Shown piece after piece: positions 7,104 through 14,406 of a stretch of 47,123 nt of DNA. Each line of letters begins with the position of its first letter. The stretch's first letter is position 1. The DNA comes from Halolactibacillus miurensis (GTDB taxonomy: Bacteria; Bacillota; Bacilli; Bacillales; Amphibacillaceae), in assembly GCF_900116255.1 (NCBI RefSeq), contig NZ_FPAI01000021.1, forward strand, positions 1 through 47,123, in the 5' to 3' direction. The position numbers and the translations under genes are program-made. A model generated the notes under the pieces. The model was not told where the DNA came from and made no database searches. It worked only from the letters and a program-made list of their open reading frames with translations.

Positions 7104-8597
7104 TTATAACGTCCTTTCAATTGATTTTATCGGTATATTGGGTGTGTTTGGATGTGAATCTTGATGATCTGGAATACCATCGTTGTCTGTATCTGAGCTG
7201 TACGGATTCGTTCCTAGCTTTAGCTCTTCTAAATCTGTTAATCCGTCCTGATCGGTATCTCTTGTACTTAGATCATGAGCTGGATTCTCTTTCGTTAACG
7301 AGTGGCCATTTAAAATCTTTGCTAATTGTGTCTTTAATTTTCCTAATTCCGATGAAAAATTGGAAACCAGTTTAATATTAGTTAGACTCTTTACGCCAAT
7401 CGCATACATTTTTTTCTTTTTCAAATCCAATGGGTCAATGATATCTCTTTCAAAGATATGCGTATTTCCCTTTTCTTTATCTATTTGCTTCACTTGATCA
7501 AGTGGCAAATAGCCTTTCGTCTGTTCAAATGTTGCTTTTGCTAATTCTTTATTATCATATATATGCCCAATTGTTTTAATCTCTTCCAGGTTATTTAATA
7601 CACTCGGTGAGAAATCTCCTTTTACAATACCATACTGATTACCATATTGAACGAGACTTACTTTTTGTTCGCCCTCAATCGCAGGTGCCATATTTTCATC
7701 GAGAACAACACCAATATCAAATGTAATGTCTTTCTCAACTATGACGTCCTCAATGCGTTTAATGATTTTTGCACTCTCTTTTTGGATGTCATTTTGATAT
7801 TCTAACAATAAGTCTTCACTATGTTCTGCTGCCCAACCTCTTATATAAGGAAAAGAATAATCACTTGTATCCATGCCAAAGTTTTTACATGTGATATAAG
7901 CTACGGACTCAGCTTGCAATTCTTTTGTTTTCTTATCATATCCATGATACTTACCTTCAGGTTTATGGAAAATAGCATGAGCGTATTCATGAATGAGCGT
8001 TTTCTGTTGATTCGTAATATCTCGTTCAGGTCGTGCATTTAGTTCAATGCGGTGTTCTGAAGGCATATAGAAGCCGTTACTAGCCCCTTCATACGATTTA
8101 TTTAACGTTATAGGTAAATCCCTTTCAAACTCATTTACGAGGTGTTTAAACGCCTTTTCTGCAAACTCACTAGCTGGCACATTCTTAGGCATAATCGGAT
8201 TTAAGGGTAACGGGACACCGTTTGTATCGCTCACATCAAAAACATTTACCCGTTGAAAGCCGACAATCTTCTGTGTTTTTTCTTCTTTACCAGTTCGTTC
8301 ATTCATCTCTTTCACCGACTTTGTTCGTGGAGCGATAATCTTAATGGCTTTGGCGCCTTTATTCACCTTGCGTCCGAACTTGTTCCACGCTTTAAATCCT
8401 GCGACAAATGTTGCGTCTTCTCGTTGTGAATAGATTAACATCTGATTTCGAAAAGATCGTGTCGGTAGTTTCGTGTAAAAATCCAAGAATTTTTGATATG
8501 CTTCCGGATCTGCTACAACCTTTTTCACACCATTAACCAATTCTTGATAATCCTTACTTACTTTGTCTTCAATTTGATCTAATGCACTTGTCGCCAA
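7104..8597 (-). CDS. ArdC/LtrC-like antirestriction protein with calcium-binding-type tail
   Basis: A 497-aa protein. Residues 1-130 match the ArdC N-terminal single-strand DNA-binding domain (RSFRNQMLIYSQRE, FVAGFKAWNKFGRKV). The middle carries a zinc metallopeptidase site HEYAH (203-207) with a later helix LQAESVAYI. The C-terminus (about 447-480) has two DxDxDGxxD-type repeats (DTDQDGLTDLEE and DTDNDGIPDHQD) like thrombospondin type-3/dockerin calcium loops, unusual for a protein with no signal peptide. The related lactococcal LtrC is plasmid-transfer associated. ArdC-like proteins protect entering DNA from restriction. It lies 18 bases after the relaxase gene, in the same operon. Confidence 0.82.
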   Translation of the reverse strand: MATSALDQIEDKVSKDYQELVNGVKKVVADPEAYQKFLDFYTKLPTRSFRNQMLIYSQREDATFVAGFKAWNKFGRKVNKGAKAIKIIAPRTKSVKEMNERTGKEEKTQKIVGFQRVNVFDVSDTNGVPLPLNPIMPKNVPASEFAEKAFKHLVNEFERDLPITLNKSYEGASNGFYMPSEHRIELNARPERDITNQQKTLIHEYAHAIFHKPEGKYHGYDKKTKELQAESVAYITCKNFGMDTSDYSFPYIRGWAAEHSEDLLLEYQNDIQKESAKIIKRIEDVIVEKDITFDIGVVLDENMAPAIEGEQKVSLVQYGNQYGIVKGDFSPSVLNNLEEIKTIGHIYDNKELAKATFEQTKGYLPLDQVKQIDKEKGNTHIFERDIIDPLDLKKKKMYAIGVKSLTNIKLVSNFSSELGKLKTQLAKILNGHSLTKENPAHDLSTRDTDQDGLTDLEELKLGTNPYSSDTDNDGIPDHQDSHPNTPNIPIKSIERTL

Positions 8598-8615
8598 TGT
8601 TACCAGCTCCTAAAA

Positions 8616-10664
8616 TTATATTGATCGTCCTTGACTTCTTTTTCTGGTTTTCTTTTTCTTTCGTTTTAAATCTTCTTCAAATTGTTTCTTAGCAAAGCCT
8701 TCTTGCTTTCTATCTCTTAGAATACCTTGCATCATACTTCTTAGGCCTTGAACGGCTATTTGTGGAGTAATCTCTTGACTGATAACTCTACGTTCTAACG
8801 TTTCATTCATTTCATATAACGGAATAGCATGATTAATATTTTTCTCTCCAACCTGTTCAGGTGAAATTTTCAGAATGTTCACTTTGCTTTCTTTTGATAG
8901 CTCTGGATTTGTTAAACATTCTTCTTTAAACAATAGAAGATGAATCGGGTTTTTCCATTGGAAATCCGCAAAATGATTGGCCATAATTTCTCTTTTCACT
9001 TTATAAGGTTGGTTGAGTACTTGGATGATTTTTTCTTGATCTTCTGTCGAATATTTTCTTAATTCATTTAAATTTAAATCTACAGATTCACCATAATATT
9101 CGCTACTTGAAACAAGTAATTCTTTTTCATGAATCGTTAACGATGACAGATTAATATCCGGTTGCAATCGATTGATTTCCATGTCGTAGAATTCTGTCAT
9201 TAATGTTTTAACCTCATGCAATGTAACAAGCTTTTCCGAAGTGTCCTTTAGTACATTAACCCGAGGGTTGGATTGGTCTTTTAATAATTTAATCCGCTCA
9301 ATGTAGTTATCATCTGTGATACCTAACTCAGTGTTAATTTGTCTAAGTTTATTTCCAGCAAGCTCGATATGTTTTTCAACATTAACAACAAATGTCCATC
9401 TATTCTTAAGAATACTACTTAGTTCTTGTTGGACTTTTTCACTCTGAATATTCATATGAAGAAGGTCAATTTCATCATCACTTAAGAAATCATTTTGACT
9501 AAGCGTTTCATCTACTAATCTCACTTTTTCATCGTAATCTAAACTCTCAACATCCCAGTGCTTATAGTAATCTTTAATAAATCGATTAGCTTCATTTTCT
9601 AAAATTTGTTCAGCTTGTTCGATGGCTTTTTCTTCAGTTTCAATGCGTGATAATGCTTTGTATTTATCTTCAGAATCAGACTTGAATGTTACTGATTTTT
9701 TCCATTTCTCAAGTTGGATTTTTCGTTCAGATAGTGTTTCACTATTTACAAAGAATCGAAGTTCTTTTGCGGCATGTGATAAGACTGCTTTTTCTTTTGG
9801 CGTAAATTTTCGAGTGAATTTATTTTCAAATTGAATTGCTTGTTTCTTTTCTTTAAATGCTTGAATAGATTCAACTTTTTTATTGTACTTTTTCACGTCT
9901 TCATTGTAACTTACACGTTCAGATTCTCGACCCTCTTTTTGCATTTTTCGTGCAACAAACCCCTCATGAATTGTTGGTATTTTTTCTGTTCCAATCGCTT
10001 TATTTGAAAGATGAGTAATACGTTCGTTGATATTGTTTTTTTCTAAATATTCATTAGCTGTATCCGCCCATTGTTTACGCCAATTATTAAACGTTTTTAT
10101 TGAATCCCAATCTGTCATATTTATTTTATTAAACTTTTTTTTACCTTTATCATCTAAAACATGTTCGCCATTTTCATCATAAATGTATTGTCTTTTAGAC
10201 TTTATTCCCCACGACCCGTCTTTATTAAATGGACGCATAGTTAACATAACATGAAAGTGAGGATTGTTTTCATCATCTCGGTGAACAGCAATATCAGCTA
10301 CCATACCTTTATCTACAAATGCTTTTTGACAATAGTCTTTTGCTAGATTATTTTGTTCTTCTATCGACAACTCTCTAGGTAATGCAATATTAAATTCTCT
10401 AGAAAATTGAGCGTTATAATTCTTTTCTACTTTATTGACTTCATTCCATAATTTTTGTCTATCAGTAGCCCATTCAGGTGCATGTTCAGGAGCTAATATA
10501 AATGAATCAGGAGATACTTCTCTTTTATAAAACCATTCTTTATCTGTTTTTTCATCAAATAATCTTTCACCTGATCGGTAAGCAGCAACTGCTAATGGAC
10601 TTTTCGGTTTATTGTCTTTTGTCACTTTTGATATTACTTGACCAGAAAAATGATAGATAGCCAT
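8616..10664 (-). CDS. mobA: MOBQ (MobA/MobL) relaxase
   Basis: A 682-aa relaxase that nicks oriT, stays bound to the 5' end and guides the strand to the secretion channel. The N-terminus has the MobA/MobL pattern: FSGQVISK, catalytic-tyrosine motif AAYRSGERL (Tyr29), and the metal-binding triad HRDDENNPHFH (His128, His136, His138). The rest is long, charged and coiled-coil rich (about 230-680), with a basic end KRKKKKTRKRS. No primase domain is evident. The start ATG at 10664 follows GAAGGTGA. The oriT-like sequence lies upstream at 10712-10787. It heads a minus-strand operon with the ArdC-like and fic genes. Confidence 0.95.
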   Translation of the reverse strand: MAIYHFSGQVISKVTKDNKPKSPLAVAAYRSGERLFDEKTDKEWFYKREVSPDSFILAPEHAPEWATDRQKLWNEVNKVEKNYNAQFSREFNIALPRELSIEEQNNLAKDYCQKAFVDKGMVADIAVHRDDENNPHFHVMLTMRPFNKDGSWGIKSKRQYIYDENGEHVLDDKGKKKFNKINMTDWDSIKTFNNWRKQWADTANEYLEKNNINERITHLSNKAIGTEKIPTIHEGFVARKMQKEGRESERVSYNEDVKKYNKKVESIQAFKEKKQAIQFENKFTRKFTPKEKAVLSHAAKELRFFVNSETLSERKIQLEKWKKSVTFKSDSEDKYKALSRIETEEKAIEQAEQILENEANRFIKDYYKHWDVESLDYDEKVRLVDETLSQNDFLSDDEIDLLHMNIQSEKVQQELSSILKNRWTFVVNVEKHIELAGNKLRQINTELGITDDNYIERIKLLKDQSNPRVNVLKDTSEKLVTLHEVKTLMTEFYDMEINRLQPDINLSSLTIHEKELLVSSSEYYGESVDLNLNELRKYSTEDQEKIIQVLNQPYKVKREIMANHFADFQWKNPIHLLLFKEECLTNPELSKESKVNILKISPEQVGEKNINHAIPLYEMNETLERRVISQEITPQIAVQGLRSMMQGILRDRKQEGFAKKQFEEDLKRKKKKTRKRSQGRSI

Positions 10665-10711
10665 ATTTTGTTCACCTTCTTTCTAAAATAACATGAGCGA
10701 AGCGAATTTTA

Positions 10712-10790
10712 ACACACGCTTGACGGAAACCCAAATGCAATATGGGTTTTAGCACTCACTCGATAGAGTGTATAAGTGCGCCATTAATCA
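10712..10790. other. oriT: Putative oriT of the RSF1010/pIP501 (MOBQ) type
   Basis: An inverted repeat (CACTC/GAGTG around GATA, 10757-10770) is followed by TATAAGTGCGCCATTA (10771-10786). The core TAAGTGCGCC matches the nic region I know from RSF1010-type and pIP501 origins. A second inverted repeat (AAACCCA/TGGGTTT, about 10728-10750) lies next to it. The site is in the divergent interval between relaxase and accessory genes, where MOBQ oriTs normally lie. The exact nick is not shown by the sequence. Confidence 0.85.
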
Positions 10791-10852
10791 CTTCGTTATG
10801 GATTATTATATCACTTAAATTGTTGGTTTGTAAATGATATTGGTATTTTATA

Positions 10853-10881
10853 TTGAATATACTCTTTGAATCGTGTATGAT
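10853..10881 (+). promoter_or_regulatory. Promoter of the two relaxosome accessory genes
   Basis: TTGAAT (10853-10858) and TATGAT (10876-10881) with a 17-base spacer, 28 bases before the ATG at 10909. The strong GAGGGGGG ribosome binding site follows. Confidence 0.7.
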
Positions 10882-10908
10882 TATATAAAACAATGAGGGG
10901 GGTATATA

Positions 10909-11130
10909 ATGTCTAAATCTATAGAATCGACATTAACTAGTATTGACGAGCAGATTAATGCATTGAAGAAAAAAAAGAAAGAAGAACTAGCAAAAATGGA
11001 GCAGAAGGTCGGAAAGAAATTTATCGCCACTTTTGATTTATCTGATCGAACTATTGATGATATCTATTCAATCATTGAACAATTAAATAATAAGGATCAA
11101 ACACCTAGTTCAATCAAAAAGAGTGAATAA
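10909..11130 (+). CDS. Small coiled-coil mobilisation accessory protein
   Basis: A 73-aa, lysine-rich protein with a heptad-like N-terminal helix (TSIDEQINALKKKKKEELAK), then GKKFIATFDLSDRTIDDIYS. It is divergent from the relaxase across oriT, has its own promoter, and its stop overlaps the next start (TAATG). Position and composition suggest a relaxosome accessory protein that binds oriT or the relaxase. I do not recognise a named family, so the role is inferred. Confidence 0.6.
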   Translation: MSKSIESTLTSIDEQINALKKKKKEELAKMEQKVGKKFIATFDLSDRTIDDIYSIIEQLNNKDQTPSSIKKSE

Positions 11131-11387
11131 TGGTGACAAATAAAATTGATAAGATTGATAAACAAATAGAAAAACTAGAAACAGAAAAAAAAATACTTAA
11201 ACGAAATATTAATAATCATCTCTCACGAAAAGAACGCACACGACGATTGATTCAAATAGGCGCTTTAGCTGAAAAATACTTTGATATTAGCTATAACAAC
11301 TTAGATGAGGTTGAAGAAATTTTCTTGCAATTCTCAAGTTATATTAAACATAAAAAACTTAATAAACACAAAAAAAACCTCCAATAA
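11130..11387 (+). CDS. TraD/MobC-like relaxosome accessory protein
   Basis: An 85-aa basic protein with coiled-coil N-terminus (DKIDKQIEKLETEKKILKR) and the segment RKERTRRLIQIGALAEKYF. That segment matches the conserved core of the small TraD family found beside MobQ relaxases (pattern RKARTRRLIxxGALxEKA). Such proteins help the relaxase recognise oriT. The ATG at 11130 shares a base with the previous stop, so translation is coupled. Its stop lies inside the hairpin at 11378-11417. Confidence 0.72.
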   Translation: MVTNKIDKIDKQIEKLETEKKILKRNINNHLSRKERTRRLIQIGALAEKYFDISYNNLDEVEEIFLQFSSYIKHKKLNKHKKNLQ

Positions 11388-11417
11388 TATATGTATCGTA
11401 TTATCTATTATTGGAGG
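11370..11417 (-). terminator. Intrinsic terminator between convergent genes
   Basis: CCTCCAATAAT (11378-11388) pairs with ATTATTGGAGG (11407-11417). On the minus strand it is followed by eight T, so it mainly ends the 11456-12115 gene. The plus side lacks a T tract. Confidence 0.75.
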
Positions 11418-11455
11418 CCCTCACCATATTTAATTTATCATGTCATTATCAGTTA

Positions 11456-12115
11456 CTACAGATTAAAGTCTAACTCTTTAACACTACCGTACTCTTTAAT
11501 AAGAGGATCTCCTGACCCCCAACTATGTTGTGCTCTTACAGGTAAATCATACGATAATTTTATTCGATATAAAGCAAGTTTTTCTGCTGTCTCTTTATCA
11601 GTAATACAAAACGGACTATCCATTTCATTAAATAAAAAGTAATCTCCTTGAAGAGCATCACAATGATCACAACAATTTGCTAAATATGAATTCTTAATTG
11701 TTTTTGAGTATCTCATTTTATAGTTGTATTTCGATTGAATATATTTTAATACTTTTTCAGGTAACGGATCAATATAAGAAGCCACATTTATTTCACCTGT
11801 GTAATAATGATAAATTGCACATTCTTCTTCATTGTCTTCATCTTCATCAAAGTCCAACCAATAATAATTTTCTATCCCAAAACCAATTACCTTTGTATTT
11901 TCCCCACACTTAAAGCATTGTCTATGTCCTTCAATTATGTAAAACACATCGCATATTATATAATCAAACCATTCTTTTTTTAAAATCCATTCATGAAAAT
12001 CCGGATAGCTATCTTTGTGTGGCGCTATCCACTTTTTAAGTTCGGGATTCCATTTTGCTCCTATAGTTTTCGCCGTATCTTTTTCTTTATAAGGTACGTT
12101 CAGTATAAGTGGCAT
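11456..12115 (-). CDS. DUF5710-domain hypothetical protein with paired cysteines
   Basis: A 219-aa protein. Residues 1-40 (LNVPYKEKDTAKTIGAKWNP then KKWIAP) match DUF5710, a short module found at the N-terminus of many plasmid and phage DNA-metabolism proteins. Two cysteine pairs (CFKCG near residue 68 and CCDHC near residue 150) probably bind zinc, with a very acidic stretch (DFDEDEDNEEE) between them. It is a single-gene minus-strand unit between two terminators (12177-12204 upstream, 11370-11417 downstream). The function is unknown. Confidence 0.7.
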   Translation of the reverse strand: MPLILNVPYKEKDTAKTIGAKWNPELKKWIAPHKDSYPDFHEWILKKEWFDYIICDVFYIIEGHRQCFKCGENTKVIGFGIENYYWLDFDEDEDNEEECAIYHYYTGEINVASYIDPLPEKVLKYIQSKYNYKMRYSKTIKNSYLANCCDHCDALQGDYFLFNEMDSPFCITDKETAEKLALYRIKLSYDLPVRAQHSWGSGDPLIKEYGSVKELDFNL

Positions 12116-12176
12116 ACTATCAGCTCCTCTAATATGTTTGTTTTATAATTCCGGTAATTTTTTAAAGGTACTTTAA

Positions 12177-12204
12177 ATAAAAAGCCCCTTTGATAGGGGC
12201 TTAA
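12177..12204 (-). terminator. Terminator of the parMR operon
   Basis: AAGCCCCT, a five-base loop and AGGGGCTT (12183-12203), followed on the minus strand by TTTTTATTT. It closes the par operon. Confidence 0.85.
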
Positions 12205-12252
12205 TTTAATATTTAGTAAAAACTAACTTGAGAACGTGAAAAATAAGATTGA

Positions 12253-12423
12253 TCAGACTTTAGCAGCCAACTTCATATTTTCTTCTTTAAAAGTTTTTTC
12301 AGTGATCTCTCCGTTTAAATATTTAAAGGCAAGTACCTCTTGTTTTTCAGAAACTTCAAGTCCTTCCATAGTTAAACTAGCCTTTGCTGATTTTAAACCT
12401 TTATCATATGACTTTTTATCCAT
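12253..12423 (-). CDS. VbhA-like antitoxin-family small protein
   Basis: A 56-aa protein starting MDKKSYDKGLKSAKASLTME. The SLTMEG motif fits S/TxxxE(G/N), the helix by which VbhA-type antitoxins block Fic active sites. The following 'FKYLNGEIT' segment matches the VbhA-like domain as I know it. GTGGAG precedes the ATG at 12423 by about 10 bases. It is the third gene of the parM-parR transcript, ending just before its terminator. The only Fic gene seen (6376-7101) is 5 kb away and has its own inhibitory motif, so this may be an orphan anti-Fic protein that protects against Fic toxins elsewhere. Confidence 0.65.
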   Translation of the reverse strand: MDKKSYDKGLKSAKASLTMEGLEVSEKQEVLAFKYLNGEITEKTFKEENMKLAAKV

Positions 12424-12442
12424 CTTGTTTCACTCCACTATT

Positions 12443-12706
12443 TTATTTACCGAGGTTGAGAAATTCCGGATCAGCATCAACTCTAAAATCATTGTTACTG
12501 TTATTAGTTGGTTGCTTTTTTGTTTCTTTTCTTTTAGACGGATCGTTTCTCATATCTGATGATGGGAAACCATGTCTATCAATATACTCCTTCAGTGCTA
12601 ATCGAATATACTTGCTTTTCTCTCGGCTTTTAATACTTTTTAAAAAGGCTTGTATCTCCTGGTGTTCTACATCATCATAAGAAAATAACTGTGTTTTTGT
12701 AGCCAT
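12443..12706 (-). CDS. parR: ParR-like centromere-binding protein
   Basis: An 87-aa protein (MATKTQLFSYDDVEHQEIQA onward) with a ribbon-helix-helix-like middle (KSREKSKYIRLALKEYIDRH) and a polar C-terminal tail ending DADPEFLNLGK. That is the usual ParR plan of a DNA-binding domain plus an actin-binding tail. The start at 12706 follows AGGGGGGAT just after the parM stop; the longer frame upstream is only overlap with parM. It should bind the repeats at 13823-13990, couple them to ParM filaments and repress the operon promoter. Confidence 0.8.
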   Translation of the reverse strand: MATKTQLFSYDDVEHQEIQAFLKSIKSREKSKYIRLALKEYIDRHGFPSSDMRNDPSKRKETKKQPTNNSNNDFRVDADPEFLNLGK

Positions 12707-12716
12707 CTGATCCCCC

Positions 12717-13769
12717 CTAGCTGCTTTGCATATTGTTAACAAGTAGGCTACAGAATTTATCATAACCATGTACATTGGCCGTCTGTGAATCCTTAACAAC
12801 ATCAAGCGATTCTTCACCGAATACATCTTTGAAATATTCACCGACAGCATTTGCTCCGCCACCCGTCACAACAAACTCATCAATATTTTCTCTAACAGCA
12901 ACAATACGATCAATTTCTGATACAATTTGATCAATCGTATCAACAATAGCTTCTTTTGCTTCTTGTTCAAACGGATATTGCGAACGTTCTGATATTTTTA
13001 GTACATAACCATTCCTAAATCCTTCTTCGATTTGAAGTTGATCTAGCGTTTTCAAGCTATATTTAGCACTTAATTTTCTTTGAACAGCTTTATAGATATC
13101 ATTCATACCTTGATAAATCGTACGTGACTGATCATCAATACGTTTCATTCCTTTATACGTATCAATAATCGTCGTCCCTGATCCAAAATCAATGACGGTG
13201 ATTGTATTGTCTGTAAGATTTTTATGCATCTTTCCATCAAGTAAATACTTGTTTAACAAGGTCCCTAGTGGTTGTTCGAGTAAGCGTACATCAACAACGT
13301 TGATAACTTTTTCTATACCGTTTCTTTTCACTAAATGTTTTTTCTTCAAAAACTCTTTTAGCTTAGCATCTAAATCTGTTTTGATTTCAGCCGATGGCAT
13401 TCCTGTAACAAGAACAACCTCTAATGTATCTTCTTCATATTGTGATGCTAATTCTGCTAAAACAAACTGGCAAAGCAGCTTAAAACGTTTATTATTGTAT
13501 CTGTTTTCGTGCGTATACGTGTGAATTAATTTATTTGGTGAAATAGCTTCTCTTAATTTTTCTCCCCATATGTATTCTGTACCATCATCAAGTGACGATT
13601 CAAATACGTTATACTGATCAGTTCCTTTATCAAAAAGGTCACTAATGCTTGATTGGCCTAACGCACTTTTCTTCGCAAATGAACTTGGTGCAATGAAAAC
13701 TTTTTCCTCATTATTACTTACAGCTTTCACAAAACCGTTTCCAATATCAAAACTCATTTTCACTAACAT
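12717..13769 (-). CDS. parM: ParM-like actin ATPase for plasmid segregation
   Basis: A 350-aa actin-fold protein. The phosphate-1 motif is FDIGNGFVKAV, phosphate-2 is VIDFGSGTTIIDTY (about residue 195), and the adenosine motif is VTGGGANAVG (about residue 300). The length and motifs match plasmid ParM/Alp-type actins of Gram-positive plasmids such as pSK41. Filaments push sister plasmids apart through ParR/parC. The ATG at 13769 follows GGAG by nine bases. The promoter at 13813-13841 lies within centromere-like repeats. It is divergent from rep. Confidence 0.92.
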   Translation of the reverse strand: MLVKMSFDIGNGFVKAVSNNEEKVFIAPSSFAKKSALGQSSISDLFDKGTDQYNVFESSLDDGTEYIWGEKLREAISPNKLIHTYTHENRYNNKRFKLLCQFVLAELASQYEEDTLEVVLVTGMPSAEIKTDLDAKLKEFLKKKHLVKRNGIEKVINVVDVRLLEQPLGTLLNKYLLDGKMHKNLTDNTITVIDFGSGTTIIDTYKGMKRIDDQSRTIYQGMNDIYKAVQRKLSAKYSLKTLDQLQIEEGFRNGYVLKISERSQYPFEQEAKEAIVDTIDQIVSEIDRIVAVRENIDEFVVTGGGANAVGEYFKDVFGEESLDVVKDSQTANVHGYDKFCSLLVNNMQSS

Positions 13770-13812
13770 TCATACCAGCTCCTTTTTTAAGTTTCATTTA
13801 ATTTCTAACTTT

Positions 13813-13841
13813 ATTATAACACCCTTCATTATATAATGCAA
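13813..13841 (-). promoter_or_regulatory. parMR promoter
   Basis: On the minus strand TTGCAT (plus 13836-13841) and TATAAT (plus 13813-13818) with a 17-base spacer. The -35 box lies inside a TATATAATGCAATA repeat, so ParR bound to the repeats would block it. Confidence 0.75.
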
Positions 13842-13990
13842 TAGATATTGATAAGTTTTATAGATTGCATTATATAATGTAATATATTAAAGATTTTTAT
13901 ACATAAAGCAATATATACTATAATATATAATGAAGTTATTTTTATTACATTACATATACTGTGATATATAATGTAATATATGATATCTCT
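13823..13990. repeat. parC: parC-like centromere repeats
   Basis: At least four copies of a motif near TATATAATGYAATA occur at about 13829-13843, 13870-13884, 13923-13935 and 13966-13980, with related inverted halves (TTGCAT, ATTACATTACAT). They sit upstream of parM, the standard place for parC. Individual boundaries are approximate because the tract is almost pure AT. Confidence 0.65.
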
Positions 13991-14024
13991 TTATAAAGAG
14001 ATCGTTCTACGCTGAAAAATATAT

Positions 14025-14053
14025 TTGCCAAATTTTTTTTTTAGTGGTATTGT
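14025..14053 (+). promoter_or_regulatory. Putative rep mRNA promoter
   Basis: TTGCCA (14025-14030) and TATTGT (14048-14053) with a 17-base spacer on the plus strand, about 350 bases before rep. It would start a leader that crosses the hairpins and attenuator below. Confidence 0.5.
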
Positions 14054-14075
14054 AGATGTATCAAAAAAAACGCAA

Positions 14076-14248
14076 AACAAAAACGCCATGTTAGCACCAA
14101 CTAACACCGCGTCCTTGTTTTAACGAATAAATAATACATAAAAAGACTCCTAGCCATCTCTATAGTGTTAGCCGCACTATGAGACGGTTTACCCTACACC
14201 AACTAGGGAAAACACTGACCAGAATCTTTTTTAATTTATTCAATTGAT
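14076..14248 (-). ncRNA. Antisense (counter-transcript) RNA controlling rep
   Basis: A minus-strand promoter, TTTACT (plus 14278-14283) and TATACT (plus 14255-14260) with a 17-base spacer, points into the rep leader. The transcript would end at a terminator (stem TGTTAG/CTAACA with an outer ACGC/GCGT, plus 14083-14110) followed by TTTTTGTTTT on the minus strand. That gives an RNA of about 170 bases fully complementary to the rep leader. The loop of its hairpin opposite 14192-14208 contains UUGG, which fits the U-turn pattern YUNR of fast-pairing antisense RNAs. This is inferred from sequence signals. Confidence 0.68.
14157..14217 (+). promoter_or_regulatory. rep leader: antisense target hairpins and antiterminator strand
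   Basis: Two hairpins lie in the leader: TCTC-ATAGTG with CACTATGAGA (14157-14184, loop TTAGCCG) and CCCTA/TAGGG (14192-14208, loop CACCAAC). The following GGAAAACACTG (14207-14217) is complementary, with one mismatch, to the left arm of the attenuator (14338-14348). So the leader can fold as antiterminator or, once the antisense RNA pairs with it, release the terminator. Confidence 0.62.
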
Positions 14249-14334
14249 ATTTAAAGTATACTAAATATCATTGAATAAGTAAAGAGAATCACTCGTCTTT
14301 TTGTCTTTCTTTTCAACCTTTTTCGGACGTGAAG

Positions 14335-14381
14335 AGACAATGTTTTCCTAATGATTTTTTAGGGGGAAACATTGTCTTTTT
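14335..14381 (+). terminator. Attenuator hairpin upstream of rep
   Basis: AGACAATGTTT-TCC (14335-14348) pairs with the GGAAACATTGTCT arm (14364-14376), followed by TTTTT. It stands 26 bases before the rep start. Transcription attenuation by an antisense RNA is the known copy-number control of several Gram-positive plasmids (for example pT181 and pIP501). Confidence 0.8.
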
Positions 14382-14406
14382 GTGTAATCAAAAGGAGAAG
14401 GAAAAT

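Noticed and set aside
12236-12680. Plus-strand ORFs opposite parR and the VbhA-like gene
   Set aside because: They lack ribosome binding sites and run antisense to supported minus-strand genes.
12443-12862. A longer 139-aa version of ParR
   Set aside because: The extra N-terminal 52 residues are parM sequence in another frame; AGGGGGGAT supports the start at 12706.
13823-13990. AT-rich repeats as a possible CRISPR array
   Set aside because: Units are short, imperfect and irregular, have no unique spacers of constant length and sit beside parM; they fit a centromere.
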